DNA of 22,553 nt from Spirochaetaceae bacterium (GTDB lineage Bacteria > Spirochaetota > Spirochaetia > B11-G9): contig JAUVLL010000009.1 of assembly GCA_030600745.1 (NCBI GenBank), positions 1 through 22,553 on the forward strand. The letters are read 5' to 3'. How positions within the stretch are numbered: position 1 is the first letter of the stretch; every line of letters begins with the position of its first letter. The position numbers and the translations under genes are program-made. Positions 15,427-22,553 of the stretch are shown one piece after another. The notes beneath the pieces were generated by a model. That model worked only from the letters and a program-made list of their open reading frames with translations, was not told the origin of the DNA and ran no database searches.

Positions 15427-15780
15427 ATGGAAATTAAACTTAAAAAATACTCTACAACTTATATCATCGAAGTTGTTGGAGATATGGATCTCTACAGTTC
15501 TTTTGAATTGAAAAATATTGTTGCAAAGATGATTACTAAGAATATTAGAAGTTATGTTGTTGATCTTGCAAAGGTTGATTATATAGATTCCAGTGGTATT
15601 GGAGTTCTAATTCATATTTATAGCACAATAAAGAAATCCAATCGGATACTAAAAATTTCAAATGTCCATGGATCTGTAGAAAAAGTTATTAAGCTTACAA
15701 AACTATCCCAATATTTTCCTATAGTGGGATCTGTTAAAGAAGCCCTTCTACAAATTGAGCAGACAAAAAAGGTAGAATGA
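15427..15780 (+). CDS. STAS-domain anti-sigma factor antagonist (SpoIIAA/RsbV type)
   Basis: The 117-residue product is a single STAS domain. In this family the unphosphorylated protein binds a partner kinase and releases that kinase's target. The phosphorylation site is clear in VDYIDSSGIGVLI: S56 is the likely acceptor, with S55 beside it. The N-terminal strand pair (TYIIEVVGDMDLYSSFELK) and length are normal. It is first of three tightly packed genes, and its TGA overlaps the kinase ATG by four bases. The convergent SpoIIE phosphatase at 17506-19644 is the likely enzyme that removes the phosphate. It could also be an adaptor in a non-transcriptional partner switch, as no sigma factor is nearby. 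Confidence 0.88.
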   Translation: MEIKLKKYSTTYIIEVVGDMDLYSSFELKNIVAKMITKNIRSYVVDLAKVDYIDSSGIGVLIHIYSTIKKSNRILKISNVHGSVEKVIKLTKLSQYFPIVGSVKEALLQIEQTKKVE

Positions 15781-16337
15781 TGTTTGAGCATAAAGAAATA
15801 ATTATTGATGATAACAACAAGCTTCTTAACAGAGAGAACTTATTTTATAAAGAATTTCAATCTGATTACCGTCAGGTTAGATTCTTTTCAATGGTAATAG
15901 TACAGAAAGCACCGCCGGAGATTAAAGAAATAAATCTCCTTGAACAGCAAATTAGTGAGCTGATTAAAAATGCTGTAAAACATGGAAATAAAAAGGATAT
16001 AAACAAAAAGATAAAGGTATGGGCTGCTTTTGATACCAACTTTGCTCATGTAATTGTTGAAGATGAGGGTAAAGGGTTTCAGAAGATTGAGGAATGGAAC
16101 GAATTTAATTTTAAACGAAGCGAATGTTTTGAAAACCAGGACTTTGATGCTATGGAGAAATACTTTGCATACAGAACAGACGAAAGTGACGAAAATGATG
16201 GAGGCAATGCACTTTTCGCAACTCTTGAGTACTGGGATGGGGGTGTAGTCTTCAATAGCAGGAAGAATTGCATTGCCGTTTATAAAAATTTTGAAAAGAA
16301 AAAACATGGAATAGATCTTAACCAGCAGGGTGACTAA
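15777..16337 (+). CDS. GHKL anti-sigma factor-like serine kinase (SpoIIAB/RsbW type)
   Basis: The 186-residue product has the HATPase fold of RsbW/SpoIIAB kinases: N-box SELIKNAVKHG with E61 and N65, G1 box DEGKGF (96-101), and a DGGNALFATLEYWDGGVVF segment at the lid/G2 position. It should phosphorylate the STAS protein encoded just upstream and sequester an unknown target. It is about 40 residues longer than typical RsbW, with a charged insertion around 105-135 (FKRSECFENQDFDAMEKYF) between the G1 and G2 boxes. It overlaps STAS by four bases and the next gene by one (TAATG), so the three are probably translated together. ATG at 15780 is an alternative start. Confidence 0.85.
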   Translation: MMFEHKEIIIDDNNKLLNRENLFYKEFQSDYRQVRFFSMVIVQKAPPEIKEINLLEQQISELIKNAVKHGNKKDINKKIKVWAAFDTNFAHVIVEDEGKGFQKIEEWNEFNFKRSECFENQDFDAMEKYFAYRTDESDENDGGNALFATLEYWDGGVVFNSRKNCIAVYKNFEKKKHGIDLNQQGD

Positions 16338-17503
16338 TGGGAGTTAAAGAGAGGTCCAATATATGCCTGCCTCTGATAATTACTTTCACGGATGAAGGTG
16401 TCTCTTTTTTTCGCAACCACAATAAAAATTTAAATAAAAAAAGATTATCCAACGACTCTTTGGCCTATGGGATGAGTCTTGAAGAGTTTTCTGCTCCTTC
16501 TATCCAGAGAATGATAATAGCAGATTATGTATCGAGTATAGAAATATCCAGAACCGCTTTTACAGAGAAGCGAAGTGAAATAATGGATATTTCAAAATTA
16601 ATATTTTATTCAATCCTGTATCGAAAATTTACAAAAGTAATGACAAAAAAATTTATGGGATCAACCTTTATAGAAAACTGGAACCGGTCCAATCCCAAAA
16701 ATATTCTCGATGAAAACTCCATATTTAACAGTACATCCTTAACTAATATTCCTGAATTAAAATATGAAACTATGGATCAGATTAAACATAATATTATTAA
16801 TGCTGCAGTTACTACGCTTCCGGGAGTTCAGGAACTTACAGAGGAAGAATTAATTAAAACAAATCAATTGGGGAAAAAATTTCTCGACAATCTTAACACT
16901 TTTTTATGGTATGTCCTCTCTGTGTCACACGACAGTGATGATTATGAACTGCTTTACCAGGACTCAGTTATAATGCTTAGACAATATCTGGAAAAATCTA
17001 AAATTGCAGAATATCTATCACTTATGATAATGGAATTTTCTATAAATTCTGAAATCAGCCAGCTGAAAAGACTCTCAAAACGCCTATACAAAGATAAAAT
17101 AGATTTTGGGAGAATTATTCACAATGAAACCATTCGTAAAGAACTTATAAAATTTTTGGAAAAAAAGAATGAATTTTTGACTTTATCATGGAAAATTAAA
17201 GGGACATCAACTTCTATTGGAACCGGTAACCGCTTGCAGGTAATGATATTTAATAAGGACACTGAATATCAAAAGCTTAAACAGGAAATTGACAGTAAAA
17301 AATTTGTAAATATTAAGAAAAAATCGCTTATTGATTTCTATCAGGATGAATCTGAAAATGAATTTAATTCTGATCTTGGAATGTACTACTTATCGTATAT
17401 GCAGGAAGCCTGTAAGGAACAACAGATCTATTTCGATTCACATATGGATCAGATAGCTGATAGAGAACTGAATATTATAACCCTTTCGTTGATGTTCCAA
17501 TAA
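16337..17503 (+). CDS. Unrecognised protein of a partner-switching operon, with faint GHKL-like features
   Basis: The 388-residue product is not a family I can name. It is soluble, rich in Lys, Ile, Asn and Ser, and predicted mainly helical in its first 220 residues. In the C-terminal part I see features reminiscent of a degenerate GHKL ATPase: an ExxxN pair (E233, N237 in MEFSINSEI), then strands (LTLSWKIKG, LQVMIFN) where a functional protein would have DxGxG but here reads NKDTE, and SDLGMYY at 345-351 resembling a G2 loop. ATP hydrolysis is unlikely. It is translationally coupled to the kinase, so it is probably the kinase's target or a co-regulator. Its stop is two bases from the convergent phosphatase gene. 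The GHKL comparison is inference from short motifs. Confidence 0.7.
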   Translation: MGVKERSNICLPLIITFTDEGVSFFRNHNKNLNKKRLSNDSLAYGMSLEEFSAPSIQRMIIADYVSSIEISRTAFTEKRSEIMDISKLIFYSILYRKFTKVMTKKFMGSTFIENWNRSNPKNILDENSIFNSTSLTNIPELKYETMDQIKHNIINAAVTTLPGVQELTEEELIKTNQLGKKFLDNLNTFLWYVLSVSHDSDDYELLYQDSVIMLRQYLEKSKIAEYLSLMIMEFSINSEISQLKRLSKRLYKDKIDFGRIIHNETIRKELIKFLEKKNEFLTLSWKIKGTSTSIGTGNRLQVMIFNKDTEYQKLKQEIDSKKFVNIKKKSLIDFYQDESENEFNSDLGMYYLSYMQEACKEQQIYFDSHMDQIADRELNIITLSLMFQ

Positions 17504-17505
17504 AA

Positions 17506-19644
17506 TCACACCGCCTTCATTATCAACAGAGTCTGGTCATCATGTTGGAGGGAATCTCCTACAAATGAATTAAGATCAGCTCTTACAGATGCAATTAGTT
17601 TCTCTGGTGTCAAATGTGAATCATTTCGAATCACCCGTTGTAATGAATACTGCGAATACTCTTTGTTCTCGATATTTCTTGCTTCTGTAATTCCATCTGT
17701 ATAAAGTGCAAGAATATCATTCTGATCCAGAGTTATTACTTTTTGGGCATAAGTCTCTGTGCTCTCTATACCTATCGGAAGTCCTGGAGTATCTATTTCA
17801 AGAAAGCTTTTTGAAATACTCTGATAATGGAGGAGTGGGGCATGTGCTGCATTTGAATAAGCCACTTCTTTTGTTGATTCATTATAAATAATGAAGCTCA
17901 TTGTTGCAAACTGATCTGCATCTGTTCGCCCTATAATTGCCCTGTTAAGTATTGTTAAAACCTGTGCAGCATTCCTCCTTGGTGAAGCTGCCAGTCTGAT
18001 AATAGTACGAATCATTATCATCAATAACGAAGCGGGGATGCCTTTCCCAACAACATCACAGATAACAATAGCTGAATTATTTTTATCCAGTCTGAAAAAA
18101 TCATAATAGTCACCACTAACACCTCTTGCTGCTTCTGTAAAAGCTGCAAATGAAAGGCCTTTAGTATCCGGAATAGATCCAGGAAGAAGATTTTTTTGAA
18201 TATCTGCTGCAACCATTATCTCCCGGTGAAGTTCACTTTTCTCAATAAGATCATGGTAGTTATATATATTATCAATAGTTAATGCCGCATAATCGCTAAA
18301 GGTTCTGATATGATTAAAGTCAATATCAGTAAATTTTTCACCAGGCCTCGTTTTTGCAAGAACAAGTGTTCCCAGAACCCTGCTTGATATAATAAGAGGA
18401 ACTACTATTATTGAACTGATATACAGTAAAGATCCCTCTTCCTGATTTTGTTTCAGTTGCGCTTCAAGAGAAATATCTCTGATAAAAAAATTAGAACCAC
18501 TCTCTACAGCACGACCTATAATAGTTTCACCCATTGGAATGGGTGTATTATTAACTATATCCACCAGTTTTTTCATATCAGTAGTGGATTCAGATGAAAC
18601 CTGGAAAAGAGGAGGGAGCAGACCTATTGCAATTTTCTGTTTTATTATCGAATCATCCAGTTCATCTACCAAAAATACAGATCCGGCATCTGCTGCTGTA
18701 TTTTTAACTGCAGACTCAATTACAATTTCCAGAACTCTGTCAAGGTTACTCTCTATTGAGATTGACCCACTAATTTCAAGCATAAAATCAAGTACCGATT
18801 CCAGCCTTTCCCATAGTTCGCTCTTAAACACATTAAAATGATCTGAAAAACTCTCAAATTCATCACTGGATTCTATATGTAATTCATGAGAGAAATCTCC
18901 TAAAGAAAGGGACTTTATAGCATCTCTCATCTTAATAATTCGTGTCCCCATTCGTGTGGAAAATGTGGTGATAATTAAAAGACTGAATACAAAAGTAAGA
19001 AAGGAAACGACTATAGCTATAATCATACTATGAGTTGTTGATCTATCTGTATATTCGCTAAGTAATACCAATTCCTTCTGTAGATCTGTCATAAATGTGC
19101 TTGTATTATACGCTGTGATTCGTATAAGCCTTTGAATTTCGAACAGCATCAGGAGATCATCATCACCCGCTTCTAATTCATATCCCAAATCAAAAAGCTC
19201 ATACAGAATGCTTAACAACTCCCTTCCCTTATATTCCTCCATTAATTGGCTGGCAATTATTACATCCATCTGATTAAAAAGGGAAAAGTAGTGAGTTTCA
19301 TAGATTTCAAACCATCTGTCAATTAAGTCATTCAGAACCTTTCTATCTGCCTCCGGAAGACTTTTTATCATTTCAGGATCCCTGAACTGGTTAAAAATTA
19401 TACCAAAGCTATTAATAGAATCTATAATATCTGACTTCTGCTCAAAGAGATCCACATTTGAAGTCATTATGCGGTCGATTCTTGATTTTATCTGTTCTGC
19501 ACCGGAAAGAACTCTCTCTGAATGAATTTGCAAATCTTTAAATAGAACAATGGATCTGGAATAGAAAAATATTACTGACAGGGCTATAATAAATCCGACT
19601 ACAGCTGCCAATTGTAACAGTAGAAGTTTTGGCCTTATATTCAT
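17506..19644 (-). CDS. Membrane sensor SpoIIE/RsbU-type serine phosphatase
   Basis: The 712-residue product has a transmembrane helix (about 9-29), a helical extracytoplasmic sensor (about 30-200), a second transmembrane helix (about 206-228), a HAMP domain (about 229-282), a GAF domain (about 290-460) and a C-terminal PP2C/SpoIIE phosphatase (about 480-712). Metal-binding acidic residues are visible: D512 (SGDYYDFF), D530 (CDVVGKGIPAS), D650 (LYTDGITEA) and D703 (HDDQT). It should dephosphorylate a STAS protein in response to an external and an internal signal; the STAS gene at 15427 is the obvious substrate. It is transcribed convergently to that operon, so levels can be set separately. The ribosome binding site is weak. 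Confidence 0.88.
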   Translation of the reverse strand: MNIRPKLLLLQLAAVVGFIIALSVIFFYSRSIVLFKDLQIHSERVLSGAEQIKSRIDRIMTSNVDLFEQKSDIIDSINSFGIIFNQFRDPEMIKSLPEADRKVLNDLIDRWFEIYETHYFSLFNQMDVIIASQLMEEYKGRELLSILYELFDLGYELEAGDDDLLMLFEIQRLIRITAYNTSTFMTDLQKELVLLSEYTDRSTTHSMIIAIVVSFLTFVFSLLIITTFSTRMGTRIIKMRDAIKSLSLGDFSHELHIESSDEFESFSDHFNVFKSELWERLESVLDFMLEISGSISIESNLDRVLEIVIESAVKNTAADAGSVFLVDELDDSIIKQKIAIGLLPPLFQVSSESTTDMKKLVDIVNNTPIPMGETIIGRAVESGSNFFIRDISLEAQLKQNQEEGSLLYISSIIVVPLIISSRVLGTLVLAKTRPGEKFTDIDFNHIRTFSDYAALTIDNIYNYHDLIEKSELHREIMVAADIQKNLLPGSIPDTKGLSFAAFTEAARGVSGDYYDFFRLDKNNSAIVICDVVGKGIPASLLMIMIRTIIRLAASPRRNAAQVLTILNRAIIGRTDADQFATMSFIIYNESTKEVAYSNAAHAPLLHYQSISKSFLEIDTPGLPIGIESTETYAQKVITLDQNDILALYTDGITEARNIENKEYSQYSLQRVIRNDSHLTPEKLIASVRADLNSFVGDSLQHDDQTLLIMKAV

Positions 19645-19697
19645 ACCTGGATAATAACACAGGAAGGAATGAAGGGGAAGGATTAAGGAAGGTTTAA

Positions 19698-20384
19698 ATG
19701 AAAGACAACACAGACAGAGAACTAATTGAGTATTTTAAAACTTTTATTACTGACAATCGATTGATAAAGATGGGAAAAGTCCTTTCAATGCGAACAAGGT
19801 ACATAACAGTAGTTCTTGAAAATATTTATCAGCCCCATAATGCCAGTGCTGTACTTCGCAGCTGTGACGGATTTGGGATTCAGGATGTACATATTATTGA
19901 AAACAGTAACTCATATAGAGTTAATCCAGGGATTTCTCTCGGAACAAGCCAGTGGTTAACTCTTCATAAATATAGTAAAGAAAGGAAAAACAGCATTACT
20001 GCTATTAAAACTCTAAAAGAAAATGGATATAGAATAGTTGCAACTACCCCTCATAAAGATGATACAAATTTGGAAATGTTTGATCTGGCAAAAGGCAAAA
20101 TTGCCCTATTCTTCGGAACAGAGATGCATGGCCTTTCTGATATTGTACTTGAAAATGCAGATGAATTTATGAGAATACCTATGTACGGCTTTGTAGAGAG
20201 CTTTAATATCTCTGTTTCATGTGCCATAAGCCTTCACAACCTGAGCCACAGATTGAGAGAATCTGATGTTGAATGGAAGATAGATGCATTGGGAAAAGAA
20301 AAGATTCTTCTTGAGTGGATGCGTAATTCTGTTAAGAATGCAGGCAGTCTGGAGGAAGAATATTACAGGCGGTGGTCGTCGTAG
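19698..20384 (+). CDS. trmH: TrmH/SpoU-family RNA 2'-O-methyltransferase, likely tRNA (Gm18)
   Basis: The 228-residue SAM-dependent methyltransferase has the three SPOUT motifs: ENIYQPHNASAVLRSC (41-56, N48 and R54), LFFGTEMHGLS (about 137-147) and FVESFNISVSCAISL near the C-terminal knot. The short N-terminal helix region and the C-terminal extension (about 190-228) are as in TrmH, which methylates G18 of tRNA. The family also includes rRNA methylases such as RlmB, but those carry an N-terminal L30e-like domain that is absent here. AAGGAAGG lies upstream of the ATG. The start is only 53 bases from the divergent phosphatase gene. The TAG stop is embedded in the palindrome shared with the convergent gene. 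Confidence 0.85.
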   Translation: MKDNTDRELIEYFKTFITDNRLIKMGKVLSMRTRYITVVLENIYQPHNASAVLRSCDGFGIQDVHIIENSNSYRVNPGISLGTSQWLTLHKYSKERKNSITAIKTLKENGYRIVATTPHKDDTNLEMFDLAKGKIALFFGTEMHGLSDIVLENADEFMRIPMYGFVESFNISVSCAISLHNLSHRLRESDVEWKIDALGKEKILLEWMRNSVKNAGSLEEEYYRRWSS

Positions 20385-20413
20385 GGGCAACCGGCCGGTT
20401 GCCCCTAAGACGA
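20376..20413. repeat. 26-bp perfect palindrome containing both convergent stop codons
   Basis: TAGGGGCAACCGG (20382-20394) and CCGGTTGCCCCTA (20395-20407) are exact reverse complements with no loop. After one mismatch (20381/20408) the outer TCGTC (20376-20380) pairs with GACGA (20409-20413). The outer three bases are the TAG stop of trmH on one strand and the TAG stop of the apgM-like gene on the other. The GC content is far above that of the flanks. There is no U-tract on either side, so it may be a REP-like mobile palindrome that also serves as a terminator or mRNA end. Confidence 0.75.
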
Positions 20414-21646
20414 AGATACAATAAAAAATTTAATAAAATCGGCGCCTTCGATTTCTCCGTATGACCCTGCTTTGGCAGATTCTTCATCATATATTTGTAC
20501 ATCATCCGGAGACTCTCCGGGTTTCATAATTATAAAAGGTATAGGTTCTCTGGTGTGAATACGCATCTCTACCGGTGTGGGATGGTCCGGAAGAACAGCA
20601 ATTGTAAGTTTATCGCCTATTTCGCCTTTATGATCAAGAATATATTTTACAATACGTCTGTCCAGATACTCAATACACTTCATTTTAAGGTCCAGATCTC
20701 CATCATGTCCGGCTTCATCAGTAGCTTCTACATGAAGATAAAGAAAATCATGGGTCTTAAGGGATTCAATAGCAGCTATAGCTTTACCTTCATAATTTGT
20801 ATTGTACAGTCCCGTTGCTCCTTCCACACGAACTACATCCATACCTGCGTATACCCCTATTCCATTTATAAGATCAACACCGGAAATAACTGCCCCCTTA
20901 AGATTATACAGATCTTTAAATGACGGCATAACCGGCTTTGTGCCGGGAGACCAGGGCCATATTAGGTTTGCAGGATCTTTTCCTGAATTTACACGATCCT
21001 TATTAATTGGATGATTTTGAAGCACCTTCTGAGATTGAAGGATAAGTGAGTTTAAAAGCTCAGTGTTATTCTGACCATCAACAGATAATGGCTTAACAAA
21101 CAGATTCGCAAAGAGCTCTCCAGGATGATCATGTGGAGGTGTGCAATCAATACCCCCAAAAGCTCCACCCTTAAGCCCACCATCCTTTATAATAAGAATA
21201 TGTTTAAAAGAAATTCCAGGATAAAACTTAACATCTCTAAATTCAGGCATGCTTTTAACCATTTCATTCAGAGCCTCTATTAAAACCTTTGATTCGGAAG
21301 TAGAGATATGACTGGCGGAATGGTTTTTTATTTTTTTATTTGTAATAGTAATTAGATTACACCGAAGAACAAGATCATCTTCATTAATTTTTATTCCTAG
21401 ATTAGCTGCTTCAAGAACCCCACGTCCTTTAAAATACTTATGAGAATCGTAGCCCATTACTCCAAGATTTGCTACTGCACTCCCGGTAGGCATATCATCG
21501 GGAATAGTTTTTAACATTCCATTCCGGCCATTTTGTGCTAAAAAATCTATATTCGGCTTGTCTACTGCCATAAGCGGAGTTTTTCCGTCTAATTTTTTAA
21601 TTGGCCTGTCGGCCATACCATCTCCAAGCACTATAAGATATTTCAT
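20405..21646 (-). CDS. apgM: Cofactor-independent phosphoglycerate mutase homologue, archaeal type (or proposed homoserine kinase)
   Basis: The 413-residue product belongs to the alkaline-phosphatase superfamily aPGAM group. Visible are the metal/active-site start LGDGMAD (D9), the nucleophile serine in TGSAVANLGVMGYD (S56), EATDEAGHDGDL and VLPDHPTPVEMRIHT, the two C-terminal metal-binding stretches. The family interconverts 3- and 2-phosphoglycerate, but a bacterial subgroup with very similar wording (IWPWSPG, AVISGVDLINGIGVYAGMDV) has been proposed to act as a homoserine kinase when it clusters with threonine genes. No threonine gene is in view, so the function stays open. AGAGGAAG precedes the ATG. 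The gene ends inside the palindrome shared with trmH. Confidence 0.8.
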   Translation of the reverse strand: MKYLIVLGDGMADRPIKKLDGKTPLMAVDKPNIDFLAQNGRNGMLKTIPDDMPTGSAVANLGVMGYDSHKYFKGRGVLEAANLGIKINEDDLVLRCNLITITNKKIKNHSASHISTSESKVLIEALNEMVKSMPEFRDVKFYPGISFKHILIIKDGGLKGGAFGGIDCTPPHDHPGELFANLFVKPLSVDGQNNTELLNSLILQSQKVLQNHPINKDRVNSGKDPANLIWPWSPGTKPVMPSFKDLYNLKGAVISGVDLINGIGVYAGMDVVRVEGATGLYNTNYEGKAIAAIESLKTHDFLYLHVEATDEAGHDGDLDLKMKCIEYLDRRIVKYILDHKGEIGDKLTIAVLPDHPTPVEMRIHTREPIPFIIMKPGESPDDVQIYDEESAKAGSYGEIEGADFIKFFIVSSS

Positions 21647-21798
21647 TTTTTCTTCCTCTTCTTTATATGTATAATCATAAAAAACAAATTATTCATAAAA
21701 AATCAATGCAGATTAGTGAATTATAAAGTACAATCATAAAATACTCAGGGGAATATGCCTGAATAACCATAATTCAAGTGATATAACAGGAGTTGTTT

Positions 21799-22553
21799 AT
21801 GAAAGACACCAGGAAAGCTATAGTATCATGGACTCTCTACGACTGGGCCAACAGCGCCTTTGCCACAACCGTAATGGCCGGATTTTTTCCAGTATTCTTT
21901 AAGGCATACTGGTCAACCGAAGCAAGTGTTCAGGTAAGTACTTTTTATCTTGGAACAGCCAATTCAATTGCAGCCATTCTGGTTGCTGCAATGGCACCAA
22001 TTTTAGGTGCAATAGCAGATAGAGGCAGCGCAAAAAAGCGTTTCTTAGGATTTTTTGCATTTTTAGGGGCCATTATGACCGGAGCCTTGTGGCTTGTACA
22101 GGCAGGTCAATGGCAAATGGCGGCCCTGTTCTATGTTGTAGGAACAATCGGATTTTCCGGAGGAAATATCTTCTATGATTCCCTTTTACCTGCTGTAGCC
22201 TCTGAGAAAAAAGTAGATTACGTATCGTCCCTGGGTTTCTCCCTTGGATACATTGGTGGTGGTTTGCTGTTTGTAATAAACGTACTTATGTACCTTAAAC
22301 CGGAAATCTTTGGAATACCTGATGGTACCACAGGAATAAGGTTGTCCTTTATTAGTGTTGCTGTATGGTGGGCCGTATTCTCTCTGCCTATAATGATTTT
22401 TGTAAAAGAACCAAAAAATGAAGACAGTATGCCAATATTTCAGGCGGTTTCTGCCGGATGGAAACAGCTGAAAAATACTTTTAAAGAGATCCGCCATTTA
22501 AAGGTAATTGGAACATTCCTGCTGGCGTACTGGTTCTATATTGACGGAGTAGA
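21799..22553 (+). CDS. UMF1/Atg22-like MFS transporter (3' end outside window)
   Basis: The first 251 residues of a membrane transporter are visible. The opening, SWTLYDWANSAFATTVMAGFFP, is the signature of the UMF1/Vps22-like branch of the major facilitator superfamily (the bacterial relatives of yeast Atg22), followed by about six hydrophobic segments, the DRGSAKKR loop between helices 2 and 3, and GFSLGYIGGG. The frame is open to the window edge, so it is truncated by the window and not broken. AGGAG (21788-21792) is six bases before the ATG. A short inverted repeat, TCAGG (21745-21749) / CCTGA (21758-21762), lies upstream. The substrate is unknown; Atg22 exports amino acids from the vacuole, but that does not transfer safely to bacteria. 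Confidence 0.85.
   Translation, partial: MKDTRKAIVSWTLYDWANSAFATTVMAGFFPVFFKAYWSTEASVQVSTFYLGTANSIAAILVAAMAPILGAIADRGSAKKRFLGFFAFLGAIMTGALWLVQAGQWQMAALFYVVGTIGFSGGNIFYDSLLPAVASEKKVDYVSSLGFSLGYIGGGLLFVINVLMYLKPEIFGIPDGTTGIRLSFISVAVWWAVFSLPIMIFVKEPKNEDSMPIFQAVSAGWKQLKNTFKEIRHLKVIGTFLLAYWFYIDGV

Noticed and set aside
15777..17503. A sigma factor hidden in the partner-switching operon
   Set aside because: The 388-residue protein has none of the sigma-70 region 2 or 4 helix-turn-helix motifs, and no other frame in the operon encodes one.
22186..22497. Minus-strand ORF of 103 codons at the right end
   Set aside because: It is antisense to the MFS transporter, whose signature motifs and ribosome binding site are on the plus strand.
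1..22553. CRISPR arrays, tRNA or rRNA genes, insertion sequences, prophage or toxin-antitoxin genes
   Set aside because: I found no regularly spaced repeats, cloverleaf-like sequences, transposase or integrase motifs, or phage proteins on reading both strands; short degenerate copies could be missed by eye.

Overview
The window looks like chromosomal DNA of a low-GC, anaerobic or fermentative spirochaete. Four things point there: a UMP kinase of the archaeal/spirochaete type instead of the usual bacterial PyrH; a ferredoxin-dependent four-subunit 2-oxoacid oxidoreductase; a dense set of stand-alone signalling genes (PilZ, GAF-PAS adenylate cyclase, SpoIIE/STAS/anti-sigma kinase); and a short-signal lipoprotein with EF-hand loops. 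This assignment is inference from gene content; there is no rRNA or other marker gene in the window.

Layout. 1-508: the end of an unidentified gene, then a hairpin-rich stretch that may be an interspersed repeat. 509-988: a YbaK-type aminoacyl-tRNA deacylase. 1021-4824 (minus): iclR followed by porG-porD-porA-porB, whose coding regions overlap by 4-8 bases. The iclR promoter and the por promoter share one architecture: a -35/-10 pair followed by two 17-bp imperfect palindromes spaced 20 bp apart. 4985-5085: a deletion remnant of a 2-hydroxyacid dehydrogenase, divergent from iclR. 5112-7648 (minus): UMP kinase, translationally coupled to an APC permease that carries a C-terminal PTS EIIA-like domain. 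7747-8701 (minus): an EF-hand lipoprotein/CsgG-like gene broken by a frameshift. 8815-13355 (plus): PilZ protein, adenylate cyclase, and a membrane-anchored HEAT-repeat protein. 13437-15173 (minus): DEAD-box helicase with a DbpA-type RNA-binding domain. 15427-19644: a partner-switching module of STAS protein, GHKL kinase, an unrecognised 388-residue protein and a convergent membrane SpoIIE phosphatase, with no sigma factor. 19698-21646: convergent trmH and apgM-like genes, whose two stop codons form the ends of one perfect 26-bp palindrome. 21799-22553: start of a UMF1/Atg22-like MFS transporter running off the window.

How it fits together. The por cluster would oxidise a 2-oxoacid to acyl-CoA and reduced ferredoxin under IclR control; the dehydrogenase remnant suggests that the original locus also converted a 2-hydroxyacid to the 2-oxoacid. 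The centre and right half are mostly second-messenger and partner-switching signalling. The best candidate for something undescribed is the 388-residue protein at 16337-17503, which shows faint GHKL features and sits where a sigma factor would be expected.
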